DNA of 64,000 nt, from assembly GCF_016428585.1 (NCBI RefSeq), contig NZ_JAELVR010000004.1, positions 248,001 through 312,000 on the forward strand. Direction: 5' to 3'. Below, one piece after another: positions 25,137-33,919 of the stretch (its first letter is position 1; each line of letters begins with the position of its first letter). The position numbers and the translations under genes are program-made. The stretch comes from Sedimentitalea arenosa (lineage in GTDB: Bacteria; Pseudomonadota; Alphaproteobacteria; Rhodobacterales; Rhodobacteraceae). The notes beneath the pieces were generated by a model. The model was not told the origin of the DNA. It was given only the letters and a program-made list of their open reading frames with translations, and ran no database searches.

Positions 25137-25936
25137 CGGATCTGACTGGAAAAACCGCATTGGTCACCGGCTCGGTACAAGGGATCGGACTGGCCATTGC
25201 CGGGGCCTTCGCCACGGCCGGCGCGCGGATCGCGGTCCACGGTCTGGCAGGTGACGCACAGGTGCACGAAGCCTGTGAACACCTCAAGGCGCTCGGCGCG
25301 CCCCAGGCCGAGTTCTTTCACGGCGATCTTCGCAATCCGCAGGAGATCGCCGAGTTGATGGCTGCGGTGCAGGCCTGGGGCGGGGCGGACATCCTGGTCA
25401 ACAACGCTGGTGTCCAGCAGACCGCGCCGCTGTCGTCGATGCCGGCGCAGACCTGGGACAGCATCCTTGCCATCAACCTGAGTGCGGCGTTTCACACCAT
25501 GCAGGCCGCCTTGCCCGATATGGCCGTGCGCGGATACGGGCGGGTCATCAACATCTCTTCGGTGCATGGGCTGGTCGCCAGCAAGAACAAGGCGCCCTAT
25601 GTGGCGGCCAAACACGGTTTGGTCGGGCTGAGCCGGGTGGCGGCGCTGGAGTATGCCGATGCGGGCGAACGGTCCAAGGGTGGTGTAACCGTGAACTGTA
25701 TCTGTCCCGGATGGACGCAGACGGCGATCATCGAGCCGCAGATCGAAGAGCGCATGGACGCCTTCGACGGTGACCGCGACGCGGCCATCGCCGACCTGCT
25801 GCGGGAGAAGCAGCCCAGCCTCCGCGTATCGGACCCGTCCGAGATCGGTGCACTGGCCGTCTGGCTCTGCAGTCCTCTGGCGCACAATATCACCGGAACC
25901 GCGATCCCGATCGATGGGGGATGGACCGCCCAGTAG
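25133..25936 (+). CDS. 3-hydroxybutyrate dehydrogenase-like short-chain dehydrogenase
   Basis: A 267-residue classical SDR. Cofactor motif TGSVQGIGLAIA, then VNNAGVQQTAPL, catalytic Ser in INISSVHGL, Tyr/Lys in YVAAKHGL, and the ending GTAIPIDGGWTAQ. The VHG(L)VAS-KAPYVAAKHG region and the C-terminus match NAD-dependent 3-hydroxybutyrate dehydrogenases, which turn 3-hydroxybutyrate into acetoacetate. It overlaps the ligase gene by 4 bases. Related SDRs with other substrates cannot be excluded. Confidence 0.8.
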   Translation: MTDLTGKTALVTGSVQGIGLAIAGAFATAGARIAVHGLAGDAQVHEACEHLKALGAPQAEFFHGDLRNPQEIAELMAAVQAWGGADILVNNAGVQQTAPLSSMPAQTWDSILAINLSAAFHTMQAALPDMAVRGYGRVINISSVHGLVASKNKAPYVAAKHGLVGLSRVAALEYADAGERSKGGVTVNCICPGWTQTAIIEPQIEERMDAFDGDRDAAIADLLREKQPSLRVSDPSEIGALAVWLCSPLAHNITGTAIPIDGGWTAQ

Positions 25937-25945
25937 CGGTTGCGC

Positions 25946-26215
25946 TCACTCGGCTGCGCCGTCCTCGCGTTCGGCCATTTCCAGCGCCTGCTGCTCAAGG
26001 ATCTCCATGATCTTGCGCTGGATGGCGGTGGGCGGGGCGGTCTGCCTGTCCTGGCGGGACGCGAAATCCCGCGCGCGGGATTCATCGGACGCCGCGCCGG
26101 CGCCTGCGGGCATGACCTTGCTGTCGGACTTCTGCACTGCAGGATCCGGTGGCAAGGACGCCGGATGACCCGTCGGTTGCGGGGCCATCACGGGCAATGC
26201 GATAGATATGTTCAT
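25946..26215 (-). CDS. Small hypothetical protein
   Basis: An 89-residue protein of no recognised family. The N-terminal half is Pro/Ala-rich and probably disordered; the C-terminus is a likely helix (QRKIMEILEQQALEMAERE). Support for a real gene: GGAG 8 nt before the ATG, a promoter-like region with tandem TTAA repeats upstream, and clean packing against the convergent SDR gene (9 bases apart). It is cytoplasmic by prediction, with no signal or membrane segment. Confidence 0.6.
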   Translation of the reverse strand: MNISIALPVMAPQPTGHPASLPPDPAVQKSDSKVMPAGAGAASDESRARDFASRQDRQTAPPTAIQRKIMEILEQQALEMAEREDGAAE

Positions 26216-26245
26216 TCTGATGCTCCATGGACGGAGCCCTCACCC

Positions 26246-26286
26246 AATCTTAAGGTTAACTCAACGGGTGTTAAGATTCCCCTAAC
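26246..26286. promoter_or_regulatory. Tandem CtrA-like boxes and inverted repeat upstream of the small hypothetical gene
   Basis: Two direct repeats of TTAA-N7-YYAAC, at 26250-26265 and 26271-26286, are 21 bases apart, each one base off the CtrA consensus TTAA-N7-TTAAC. They overlap an 8-bp inverted repeat AATCTTAA/TTAAGATT (26246-26253 and 26271-26278). They lie 31-71 bases upstream of the leftward gene starting at 26215. Confidence 0.45.
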
Positions 26287-26313
26287 GAGACAGGTCGCGT
26301 CGCGTTCCACATG

Positions 26314-26340
26314 AAAAAGGCCGGCCCCTCGGGACCGACC
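26314..26340 (-). terminator. Rho-independent terminator of the liv operon
   Basis: On the minus strand a 9-bp stem (two G-U pairs) with a 4-nt loop is followed directly by TTTTT, 26 bases past the livF stop codon. It ends the leftward five-gene transport operon. Confidence 0.85.
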
Positions 26341-26365
26341 CTTTCAACACGACAAGGCGATACGC

Positions 26366-27121
26366 TCAGATCGCGAGGTATTCGGCGCGCAACTCCTCGT
26401 TCTCAAGCACCTCTGAGGCAGCGCCGTCAAAGACGATGCCGCCTGTGTCGAGAATCACCGCCCGGTCGGCCAGTTCCAGCGCGCGCACGGCGTTCTGTTC
26501 GACGATGATCGTGGTCATGCCCTGTTCCTTGATGTGGATCAGCGTTTTCTCGATCTCGTCGACGATCACCGGGGCGAGCCCCTCATAGGGTTCGTCCAGC
26601 AGCAGGACCTTGATGTCGCGCGCAAGGGCACGGGCGATCGACAGCATCTGCTGCTCACCGCCCGACAGGGTCACGCCTTCCTGGTTCTTGCGTTCGCCGA
26701 GGCGCGGGAACAGCTCGTAGAGCCGTTCGATCGACCAGCCGATCGGCGGTGCGATTTGCGCCAGCTTCAGGTTCTCCTCGACGGTGAGACCGGCGATGAT
26801 GCGGCGATCCTCGGGCACGAGGCCCAGACCGACGCTCGCGGCCTCGTAGCTGGTCATCTTGTGCAGCGGTTGGTGGTCGAGCCAGATCTCGCCGTGGGTG
26901 ACCTGGGGATCGCCCAGCCGCGCGATCGAGCGCAGGGTCGAAGTCTTGCCCGCCCCGTTGCGGCCCAGAAGCGCCAGGATCTCGCCCTCGTGGACGTTGA
27001 AGCTGATGCCCTGCACGATGTAGCTTTCGCCGTAATAGGAGTGCATGTCCCACACCGACAGGAAGGCCGGTGCGGTCGTGGCCATGTTGGCGTTCTTGGA
27101 AAAGTCCGGTTTGACGTTCAT
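26366..27121 (-). CDS. livF: LivF-type ABC transporter ATP-binding protein
   Basis: A 251-residue ATPase of the branched-chain amino acid/urea/amide family. Walker A GRNGAGKT, signature LSGGEQQMLSIARAL, Walker B VLLLDEPYEGLAP and the family-typical VGLGLVPEDRRI. Residues 1-18 (MNVKPDFSKNANMATTAP) are an extra tail before the usual start. GGGAGA lies before the ATG. It is the last gene of the operon, followed by a good terminator. It energises import together with LivG. Confidence 0.93.
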   Translation of the reverse strand: MNVKPDFSKNANMATTAPAFLSVWDMHSYYGESYIVQGISFNVHEGEILALLGRNGAGKTSTLRSIARLGDPQVTHGEIWLDHQPLHKMTSYEAASVGLGLVPEDRRIIAGLTVEENLKLAQIAPPIGWSIERLYELFPRLGERKNQEGVTLSGGEQQMLSIARALARDIKVLLLDEPYEGLAPVIVDEIEKTLIHIKEQGMTTIIVEQNAVRALELADRAVILDTGGIVFDGAASEVLENEELRAEYLAI

Positions 27122-27133
27122 GGGTCTTCTCCC

Positions 27134-27889
27134 TTACGCGCTTTCGCCCAGATACGCTTCGCGCACCTTGGGGTTGCCCTTGATGTTCTGCGGATCGTCC
27201 TCGACCAGGGGCGTGCCCTGGGCCAGAACCGTGATCCGGTCGGCGAGACTGAACACCACGTGCATGTCGTGTTCGATGATCGCGATCGTGATGTCGCGCT
27301 CTTCCTTGATCTGCTTCAGCAGGTCGATGGTGTTGTTGGTGTCTGCTCGCGCCATGCCGGCGGTGGGTTCGTCCAGCAGCAACAGGCGCGGCTCCTGGGA
27401 CAGGCACATCCCGATCTCGAGCCGCCGCTTGTCGCCACGGGACATCGCGGCGGCATGCATGTCGCGCTTGTCGATCATGTTCATGTCCACCAGCATCGCC
27501 TCGGCCTTTTCCACGATGTCCTTTTGAGACGGGATCGAGGCGACGGCGTTCAGTTCGAACGATCCGTCACGCTTCGCGAAACAGGGGATCATCATGTTCT
27601 CCATCACCGTCAGATCGCCGAAGATCTCGGGTGTCTGGAAGACGCGGGAAATACCCATCTGGTTGATCTCGTAGGGCGCGCGTCCCAGCACTGACTGGCC
27701 GTCGAACATGACGCTGCCGGTGTCGGGGATCAGCTTGCCGACCAGGCAATTCAGCAGGGTGGATTTCCCGGCCCCGTTGGGGCCGATGATGGCGTGGACG
27801 GTGTTTTCCTTCACCGACAGGTTCACGTCTCCGAGCGCCTGCAACCCGCCGAACCGCTTGTTGACGCCTTTGACTTCAAGGATACCCAT
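27134..27889 (-). CDS. livG: LivG-type ABC transporter ATP-binding protein
   Basis: A 251-residue ATPase: VNKRFGGLQALGDVNLSV at the start, Walker A GPNGAGKST, LivG-typical ISRVFQTPEIFGDLTVMENM, signature region MSRGDKRRLEIGMCLS and Walker B LLLLDEPTAGM. The signature is SRGDKR rather than LSGGQ, which is common among LivG-like proteins. It has 12-base gaps on either side within the operon. Confidence 0.92.
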   Translation of the reverse strand: MGILEVKGVNKRFGGLQALGDVNLSVKENTVHAIIGPNGAGKSTLLNCLVGKLIPDTGSVMFDGQSVLGRAPYEINQMGISRVFQTPEIFGDLTVMENMMIPCFAKRDGSFELNAVASIPSQKDIVEKAEAMLVDMNMIDKRDMHAAAMSRGDKRRLEIGMCLSQEPRLLLLDEPTAGMARADTNNTIDLLKQIKEERDITIAIIEHDMHVVFSLADRITVLAQGTPLVEDDPQNIKGNPKVREAYLGESA

Positions 27890-27901
27890 GTGCTCGTCTC
27901 C

Positions 27902-29104
27902 CTATTCCGCAGGTTTGGTGGATTTGGAGGCCTTGTCCCGTGACCCGGCCTTGCCGCCGCGCACCCAGGCCGCGATCTTCTGGCCGCCCTGGACCAGCCC
28001 GCCGGGCAGGAAAATGACCACCAGCATGAAGACGATGCCCAGCGTCAGGTGCCAGCCCTTGCCGATGAAGGGATAGATCAGCGTGACGATCAGATCCTCC
28101 AATCCGTCGGGCAGGAAGGCGAACCATTCGTGCAGGATGCCCGAGTTGATCTTGGAGATGATGTTCTCCATGTACTTGATCAGACCTGCCCCCAGAACCG
28201 GGCCGATCAGGGTGCCGGCACCGCCGAGGATCGTCATCAGGACGACTTCGCCACTGGCGGTCCAGAACATGCGTTCGGGGCCGACCTGCGTGTCCATCGC
28301 GACCATCAGGCCGCCCGCGAGACCGGCATACATGCCCGAGATCACGAAGGCGGCGAGCGTGTAGGGACGGGAGTTCAGGCCGGTGTAGTTCATCCGCTGC
28401 TGGTTCGACTTCACGGCGCGCAGCATCATGCCGAACGGAGAGCGGAAGATGCGGATCGACAGGTAGAAGGCCAGCAGCATCACCACGGCCGCGATGTAGT
28501 AGCCGGCGTTGAAGGTGAAGAGCCAGTTGCCGACTTCCAGTTCGTAGCTCGACGTCATCGACAATCCGAACAGGTTCGCCCGCGGGGTGGCGCCTTCGGT
28601 GAGGGCTGCGTCGAGAATGCGCGGATCGGCCATCTTGGGCTGCAGTCCCGTTTCACCGCCGGTGATCGGCGTCAGGACTGAATAGGCCAGCGCATAGGAC
28701 ATCTGCGCGAAGGCCAGCGTCAGGATCGAGAAATAGATGCCCGAGCGGCGCAGCGAGATGAACCCGACGAGCAGCGCGAATACCCCCGCGACGATGACGG
28801 CCATGATCATGGCCGGGATCACGTTCATCGTCAGCAGCTTCATCATCCAGATCGCGGCATAGCTGCCGACCCCCAGAAAGGCCGCGTGCCCGAAGCTGAG
28901 GTAGCCCGTCAAACCAAAGAGAATGTTGAACCCGATCGCGAAGATCCCGAAGATCACGAAGCGCTGCATCAGGTCGGGATAGCCCGCGTTGAACTGCGCC
29001 ATCGCCGAACCTTCGGGGAAGGGATTCAGGAGGAAGGGCGCGAACATCGTCAGGCCCGCCACGATCAGCAGAAGGGTGAAGTCTTTCTTGTTCAATCCGA
29101 ACAT
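27902..29104 (-). CDS. livM: LivM-type ABC transporter permease
   Basis: A 400-residue inner-membrane permease with about ten helices and the LivM signature [21 protein letters not shown]. It has a hydrophilic, Lys-rich tail ([18 protein letters not shown]) longer than in E. coli LivM. The loop between about 165 and 205 ([20 protein letters not shown]) is also large. It lies 3 bases after livH and pairs with it to form the membrane channel. Confidence 0.92.
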   Translation of the reverse strand: MFGLNKKDFTLLLIVAGLTMFAPFLLNPFPEGSAMAQFNAGYPDLMQRFVIFGIFAIGFNILFGLTGYLSFGHAAFLGVGSYAAIWMMKLLTMNVIPAMIMAVIVAGVFALLVGFISLRRSGIYFSILTLAFAQMSYALAYSVLTPITGGETGLQPKMADPRILDAALTEGATPRANLFGLSMTSSYELEVGNWLFTFNAGYYIAAVVMLLAFYLSIRIFRSPFGMMLRAVKSNQQRMNYTGLNSRPYTLAAFVISGMYAGLAGGLMVAMDTQVGPERMFWTASGEVVLMTILGGAGTLIGPVLGAGLIKYMENIISKINSGILHEWFAFLPDGLEDLIVTLIYPFIGKGWHLTLGIVFMLVVIFLPGGLVQGGQKIAAWVRGGKAGSRDKASKSTKPAE

Positions 29105-29107
29105 GGC

Positions 29108-30139
29108 TTATTCCTCCATCACGCCCTTGCGGCCCATGAGGCCACGCGGACGGGTCAGCAGAATGATGATGGCGACCAGGTAAATGATGATCTGGTTCAG
29201 GCCTGGCAGAACATCCAGCACCTGGGTCATCGATGCGATACTTTCGAGAATGCCCAGCAGGAAGCCCGCAAGCACGGCTCCGGGCAGCGACCCCATTCCG
29301 CCGACCACGACCACGACGAAACTGAGCACGAGGAAATCCATCCCCATGTGATAGTTCGGCGAATTGATCGGCGTGTACATCACGCCCGCCAGACCCGCGA
29401 CCGCGGCGGCGAGGCCGAACATGATGGTGAAACGCTTGTCGATGTTGATGCCGAGCAGGCCAACGGTCTCGCGATCCGCCATTCCGGCGCGCACGACCAT
29501 CCCGAAGGTGGTGAATTGCAGGAAGGCGAAGACCGCGCCGATGATGATTGCGGCGAAGGCGAAATAGACCAGCCGCCAGTAGGGATAGATGATGGTGTTC
29601 GGATCGAAACCCAGCATCGCGCCGAAATCGAACGATCCGGTGAAGGCCGAGGGTGCGGGCGTCGGGATCGGGTTCGCTCCGTAGAAATACTTGATGACTT
29701 CCTGCAGCACGATGGCCAGGCCGAAGGTCACGAGAATCTGGTCGGCATGCGGACGCTTGTAGAAATGCTTGATCAGGCCGCGTTCCATGATGACGCCGAC
29801 GCCGACCATCACCGGAATGGCGAACAGGATCGACAGGGGCACCGCCCAGTCGATGATCACGTCACCGGTCGCCTGCCCGAAGATGTCGTAGATATAGGGC
29901 ACGTCCACCTTGAGCGGGTTGCCGAGGAAATCGGTCTTGGTCTCGTCGATCACCGTGTGGCTGAGCGTCAGGATGCGTGACAGGGTGACGGCGCAGAAGG
30001 CCCCGATCATGAACAGCGCACCGTGTGCGAAGTTCACGACGCCCAAGGTGCCGAAGATCAGCGTCAGGCCGAGCGCGATCAGCGCATAGGCCGAGCCCTT
30101 GTCGAGCCCGTTGAGAATTTGCAGGATGATTGCGTCCAT
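29108..30139 (-). CDS. livH: LivH-type ABC transporter permease
   Basis: A 343-residue permease with about eight helices. LivH signature: LNGLDKGSAYALIALGLTL and FGTLGVVNFAHGALFMIGAF. A periplasmic insertion (about 60-85, TDFLGNPLKVDVPYIYDIF) is longer than in E. coli LivH, a feature of this subfamily. GAGGG lies before the ATG. A stem-loop separates it from the upstream binding-protein gene. Confidence 0.92.
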   Translation of the reverse strand: MDAIILQILNGLDKGSAYALIALGLTLIFGTLGVVNFAHGALFMIGAFCAVTLSRILTLSHTVIDETKTDFLGNPLKVDVPYIYDIFGQATGDVIIDWAVPLSILFAIPVMVGVGVIMERGLIKHFYKRPHADQILVTFGLAIVLQEVIKYFYGANPIPTPAPSAFTGSFDFGAMLGFDPNTIIYPYWRLVYFAFAAIIIGAVFAFLQFTTFGMVVRAGMADRETVGLLGINIDKRFTIMFGLAAAVAGLAGVMYTPINSPNYHMGMDFLVLSFVVVVVGGMGSLPGAVLAGFLLGILESIASMTQVLDVLPGLNQIIIYLVAIIILLTRPRGLMGRKGVMEE

Positions 30140-30194
30140 TGGTCTGAACCCTCGGATTGATCAGAATGGCAGGCACCGGCGCATCGCGGCCAGA

Positions 30195-30217
30195 GGCCGG
30201 ATACGGGATGTCCGGCC
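30195..30217. promoter_or_regulatory. Intercistronic stem-loop between binding-protein and permease genes
   Basis: A perfect 7-bp stem GGCCGGA/TCCGGCC (30195-30201, 30211-30217) with a 9-nt loop sits in the 116-bp gap between the binding-protein gene and livH. There is no T run, so it is more likely an mRNA-stabilising or partial-termination element giving excess binding protein, as in many ABC importer operons. Confidence 0.5.
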
Positions 30218-30255
30218 GCATCCGAAGATGCAGCCGGGGATCGGTTCGGACTGGA

Positions 30256-31605
30256 TCAGGCGCCCGGGTTGCAGGAGCCGAGCGAGCCGCCCGCGAACTG
30301 CGGGTGATCTGGCGGATAGGTCACCTGGGCGACCGGGGTCACCTCGACGATCTCCAGAAGGTCGAACTCGGAGGTCGGGTTCTCTTTCCCTTTCACGACC
30401 AGCACGTCCTTGAAGCACTGGTGATCTTCGGCGCGATAGAGCGTCGGGCCGTTGCCCATGCCGTCGAATTCGAAGCCTTCCAACGCCTCGACGACGCCAC
30501 AGGGGTTGAACGTGCCGGCGCGTTCCACCGCATCCGCATAGAGCAGCGCCTGCACATAGCAGGTGTGCGCGGCCTGGCTCGGCGGGAAGCCGTACTTGGT
30601 GCCGAAGGATTTCACGAAGGCCTTGGAGGCATCATCCTGAAGCGACCAGTGCCAGTTCGTGGAGCCGAAGATGCCCTTCACGTTGGCGCCGGCACCCTTG
30701 GCCATCAGGCGGCTGTAGAGCGGCACGACGATTTCGAAGTTCTTGCCGTTGACCTGCTTGTCGCGCAGGCCGAACTGCACCGCGTTGGTCAGCGAGTTGA
30801 CCATGTTGCCGCCATAGTGGTTCAGGACCAGCACGTCGGCGCCCGATTGCAGCACCGGCGCGATGTAGGAGCTGAAGTCGGTCTGGGTCAGCGGGGTCTT
30901 CACGGTGTTCACCGTTTCCCAGCCCATGGCCTCGGTCGAGGACACGATCGCCTCTTCCGTGGTGTAGCCCCAGTTGTAGTCGGCGGTCAGGTGATAGGCC
31001 TTGCGGTCGCTGCCGTACATCTTCTCGAGCACCGGCGCGAGCGCCGCGCCGGACATGTAGGAGTTGAAGAAATGGCGGAAGCCGTTGGCCTTCTTGTCCT
31101 TGCCGGTTGTGTCGTTGGAATGGGTCAGGCCGGCCATGAAGATGACGCCCGCTTCCTGGCAGAGCGCCTGCACGGCCACGGCCACACCGGAGGAGGAACC
31201 GCCGGTGATCATCACCGCGCCGTCCTTCTCGATCATCGATTTCGCGGAGGCGCGTGCGGCGTCCGACTTGGTCTGCGTGTCGCCGGTGACGTATTCCACC
31301 TTCTTGCCAAGGATCCCGTTGCCCTTCAGCGCCTTGGAGCTGAAGGTCTCGAGCATGCCGTTGTCCGCGCCGGTGCCGTTGAGATGTTCGACTGCAAGCT
31401 CGTAGGCCCGCAACTCGTCGGCGCCCTCGTCGGCGTAGGGGCCGGATTGCGGCACGTTGAAGCCCAGCGTGACGGTGTCGCCGGTGGGTTCGTTGGTAAA
31501 GGCCGAAGCGGACGACGCGGTGAAGATCGTCGGAACGGCGAGACCGGCTCCGCCGACCGCACTGGTCTTGAGCAATCCGCGACGTGTAAAGTTCGACTTG
31601 GACAT
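30256..31605 (-). CDS. Tat-exported periplasmic substrate-binding protein (liv/amide family)
   Basis: A 449-residue type I periplasmic binding protein. It has a Tat signal (FTRRGLLKTSAVGGAG), which is unusual for this family. The fold begins TVTLGFNVPQSGPYADEGAD; it has VMITGGSSSGVAVAVQALC in the ligand cleft and a Cys-rich C-terminus (FNPCGVVE, HQCFKDV, GSCNPGA). GGGAGG precedes MSKSNF. It would deliver an amino acid, amide or short organic acid to LivHMGF. The divergent ScfR-type regulator hints at a short-chain fatty-acyl-related substrate, but the ligand is unknown. Confidence 0.88.
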   Translation of the reverse strand: MSKSNFTRRGLLKTSAVGGAGLAVPTIFTASSASAFTNEPTGDTVTLGFNVPQSGPYADEGADELRAYELAVEHLNGTGADNGMLETFSSKALKGNGILGKKVEYVTGDTQTKSDAARASAKSMIEKDGAVMITGGSSSGVAVAVQALCQEAGVIFMAGLTHSNDTTGKDKKANGFRHFFNSYMSGAALAPVLEKMYGSDRKAYHLTADYNWGYTTEEAIVSSTEAMGWETVNTVKTPLTQTDFSSYIAPVLQSGADVLVLNHYGGNMVNSLTNAVQFGLRDKQVNGKNFEIVVPLYSRLMAKGAGANVKGIFGSTNWHWSLQDDASKAFVKSFGTKYGFPPSQAAHTCYVQALLYADAVERAGTFNPCGVVEALEGFEFDGMGNGPTLYRAEDHQCFKDVLVVKGKENPTSEFDLLEIVEVTPVAQVTYPPDHPQFAGGSLGSCNPGA

Positions 31606-31749
31606 GTATTCCCTCCCGTTGGTGAAAAGTGCGGCGCGACTCCTCGTTTCGCGCGGCACAGGCACTATTGTGCAAAAGCAGTATGTGAATGCTTCGGAAA
31701 ATTTGGCAATAAGCTCTTTTAATAGAAGGATTATTCTGTAAATATCTCA

Positions 31750-31771
31750 ACAGTCAATCGGCGCCGACTGT
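31750..31771. promoter_or_regulatory. Inverted repeat in the divergent liv/ScfR promoter region
   Basis: ACAGTC-N10-GACTGT with perfect 6-bp arms lies in the 222-bp AT-rich region between the divergent binding-protein gene and the regulator gene, 57-78 bases before the regulator start. It is a candidate operator for that regulator. Confidence 0.4.
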
Positions 31772-31827
31772 AAATAAACTTATGTTGCGGCGCAGAAAGT
31801 CTTTGATATAGAACCGGAATCAAAGCC

Positions 31828-33144
31828 ATGGAAAAGATGGCCCGCGACACCCTCACCGGAAGCCGGATTCGCGAGCGCAGGTTGATCGCCGGATTGCGCC
31901 AGGCCGAACTTGCCCGGCAGGTTGAAATCTCGGCGTCCTATCTCAACCTAATCGAGCATAACCGCCGCAGAATCGGCGGCAAATTGCTGCTCGACATCGC
32001 GCAGGTTCTGGGGGTCGAACCCTCGATGCTGACGCAGGGAGCCGAGGCCGCGCTGATCGCCACGCTGCGGGAAGCGGCGGCCGATGCCGGAGCGGTGGCG
32101 GCCGAGATCGACCGCGCGGATGAGTTCGCAGGGCGCTTTCCCGGCTGGGCCGAGGTTCTGGCGGGCGAGCACCGCCGCATCGCCTCTCTGGAGCGCACGG
32201 TCGAAACCTTGTCGGACCGGCTCACCCATGACCCGCATCTTGCAGCCTCGCTGCACGAAGTGCTGTCGACCGCTGCGGCGATCCGGTCGACTGCGTCCAT
32301 TCTCGCGGAAACGGATGAGCTGGAACAGGAATGGCGCGACCGGTTTCACAAAAACCTCAACGAAGACAGTTTGCGTTTGGCGGAAAGCAGCAAGGCGCTG
32401 GTCGCCTATCTCGACGAAACCGAGCAGGCCGAGGATCGCCGCGGCGCGCCACAAGAAGAGGTGGAGGCCTTCGTGGCCGGGCGCGGCCATCATTTCGATG
32501 CGCTCGAGGAAGGCAGCGCCGCGCCCGACAATCTGGTTCAGGCCGCACCGGAACTGACCTCGCGTGCGGCACGGCTGATCGGTCGCGACGTGCTGACACG
32601 CTATGCCGAGGATGCGCAGAAAATGCCGCTGGCGGCTTTCCGCGATGCGCTGGCGCGGTTCGGTCCCGATCCGATCGCGCTTGCCGAGCGGTTCGGCGTC
32701 AACCTCTCGGCCGTGTTCCGGCGCCTTGCTGCCATGCCGCACGAGGTTCTTCCGTCGGAGGTCGGGCTGGTCGTCTGCGATGCGTCCGGCAGCATCATCT
32801 ATCGCAAGCAGATCGAGGGCTTCGCGATGCCGCGCTTCGGCGCGTCCTGCCCGCTCTGGCCGATCTTCGCCGCGCTCAGCCGTCCGATGGTGCCTCTGCG
32901 CCGCAGGGTGTCGCAACTGGGGCGCTCGGCGATGCAGTTCGATTGCCTGGCGGTGGCCGAACCGGTTTCGGCACCCGAGTTCGACTCTGATCCCCTGTTC
33001 AACTCGACCATGCTGATCTTGCCGGTGCCGACGGACGACGACAGCGGCGGCAATGTGCAGCCCGTCGGCAGCAGTTGCCGGGTCTGTCCTCGGGGTAACT
33101 GCCGTGCCCGGCGCGAACCTTCGATCCTCAGCGAAGGGTTTTGA
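31828..33144 (+). CDS. XRE-family short-chain fatty-acyl transcriptional regulator (ScfR/RamB-like, DUF2083)
   Basis: A 438-residue regulator. An N-terminal HTH (about 10-65, RIRERRLIAGLRQAELARQV and SASYLNLIEHNRRRIGG) is followed by a helical linker, an ImmA-like middle and the DUF2083 domain ending SCRVCPRGNCRARREPSIL, a Cys motif typical of the family. Relatives (RamB, MccR, PrpC regulators) respond to acyl-CoAs and control acetate, propionate or methylcitrate metabolism. It is divergent from the liv-type transporter and probably controls it. The start is either MEKM or MARD three codons later. Confidence 0.85.
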   Translation: MEKMARDTLTGSRIRERRLIAGLRQAELARQVEISASYLNLIEHNRRRIGGKLLLDIAQVLGVEPSMLTQGAEAALIATLREAAADAGAVAAEIDRADEFAGRFPGWAEVLAGEHRRIASLERTVETLSDRLTHDPHLAASLHEVLSTAAAIRSTASILAETDELEQEWRDRFHKNLNEDSLRLAESSKALVAYLDETEQAEDRRGAPQEEVEAFVAGRGHHFDALEEGSAAPDNLVQAAPELTSRAARLIGRDVLTRYAEDAQKMPLAAFRDALARFGPDPIALAERFGVNLSAVFRRLAAMPHEVLPSEVGLVVCDASGSIIYRKQIEGFAMPRFGASCPLWPIFAALSRPMVPLRRRVSQLGRSAMQFDCLAVAEPVSAPEFDSDPLFNSTMLILPVPTDDDSGGNVQPVGSSCRVCPRGNCRARREPSILSEGF

Positions 33145-33230
33145 CACCGCCGCGACCACGGGGTTAAGCTTTCGAAAAAAGAAAAGGCCGCATGGTCGCA
33201 TCATGTGCGCTCGGGGGAGGATAGGCCTGG

Positions 33231-33611
33231 ATGAGCCGAAAGGTGCTGCTGATCGAGGATGAACCGAACATCATCGAAGCCATACGCTTTCTGTTGACCC
33301 GCGACGGGTGGCAGGTGGATACCCATTCCGACGGAGCCGACGCCGTCGATGTCATACGCGCGGCCGGGCCAGATCTGGTGATCCTCGACCTGATGCTGCC
33401 CGGCAAGAGCGGCATGGATATTCTACGCGAGGTTCGCGACATTCCCGATCTGGTCAAGCTGCCGGTCCTGATGCTGACCGCGCGCGGGCAGACACGCGAC
33501 CGCGACATGGCCGAAAAGGCCGGTGTCAGCCGTTTCATGACCAAGCCGTTCTCGAATGCCGAAGTCCTGACCGCCGTGCGTGACCTGCTGGCGCAGGCCT
33601 CGAGGTTGTGA
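33231..33611 (+). CDS. Single-domain response regulator (CheY-like receiver)
   Basis: A 126-residue receiver domain with no output domain. The acidic pocket is at EDEP (10-12), the phosphorylation site is Asp53 (VILDLMLPG), and Thr (LMLTARG) and Lys105 (FMTKPFS) complete the active site. GGGGGAGGA precedes the ATG. It is followed by a coupled small membrane protein and a symporter/histidine kinase, which is the obvious phosphodonor. With no DNA-binding part it must act through protein contacts. Confidence 0.9.
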   Translation: MSRKVLLIEDEPNIIEAIRFLLTRDGWQVDTHSDGADAVDVIRAAGPDLVILDLMLPGKSGMDILREVRDIPDLVKLPVLMLTARGQTRDRDMAEKAGVSRFMTKPFSNAEVLTAVRDLLAQASRL

Positions 33612-33919
33612 CCGAACCCGCGACAGAGCCGGGCCGTGCCCTCAGGCCGGTGTTCCTCGAGCGGCAAAGCTATCGCCGCCGGCGTCTTATGGATGCGGCG
33701 CGCCTGCTACCGCTCCTCGGCATCCTGCTGTTCGTGATCCCTCTACTCTGGCCGGTGCCCGATCCGGACGTTCCGGGCGGTGATGGCGTGCCGATGTCGT
33801 CTGCCATGATCTACATGTTCGCGGCCTGGGCGGCGATGATCGTGGTGATCGCGCTGTTCGGGCTCAGCTCGCGCCACTGGAGCCGCAATGACAGCCCGCA
33901 TGGGCCGGGACAGGGGTAA
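33608..33919 (+). CDS. Small two-helix membrane protein
   Basis: A 103-residue protein starting with GTG inside the stop of the response regulator gene (GTGA overlap). Residues 31-50 (ARLLPLLGILLFVIPLLWPV) and 64-85 (SAMIYMFAAWAAMIVVIALFG) are membrane helices; the tails are polar. It matches no family I can name. The next gene, a symporter-kinase, begins directly after its stop codon, so the three are co-translated, and a role as accessory subunit of that kinase is the natural guess. Confidence 0.8.
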   Translation: MTEPATEPGRALRPVFLERQSYRRRRLMDAARLLPLLGILLFVIPLLWPVPDPDVPGGDGVPMSSAMIYMFAAWAAMIVVIALFGLSSRHWSRNDSPHGPGQG

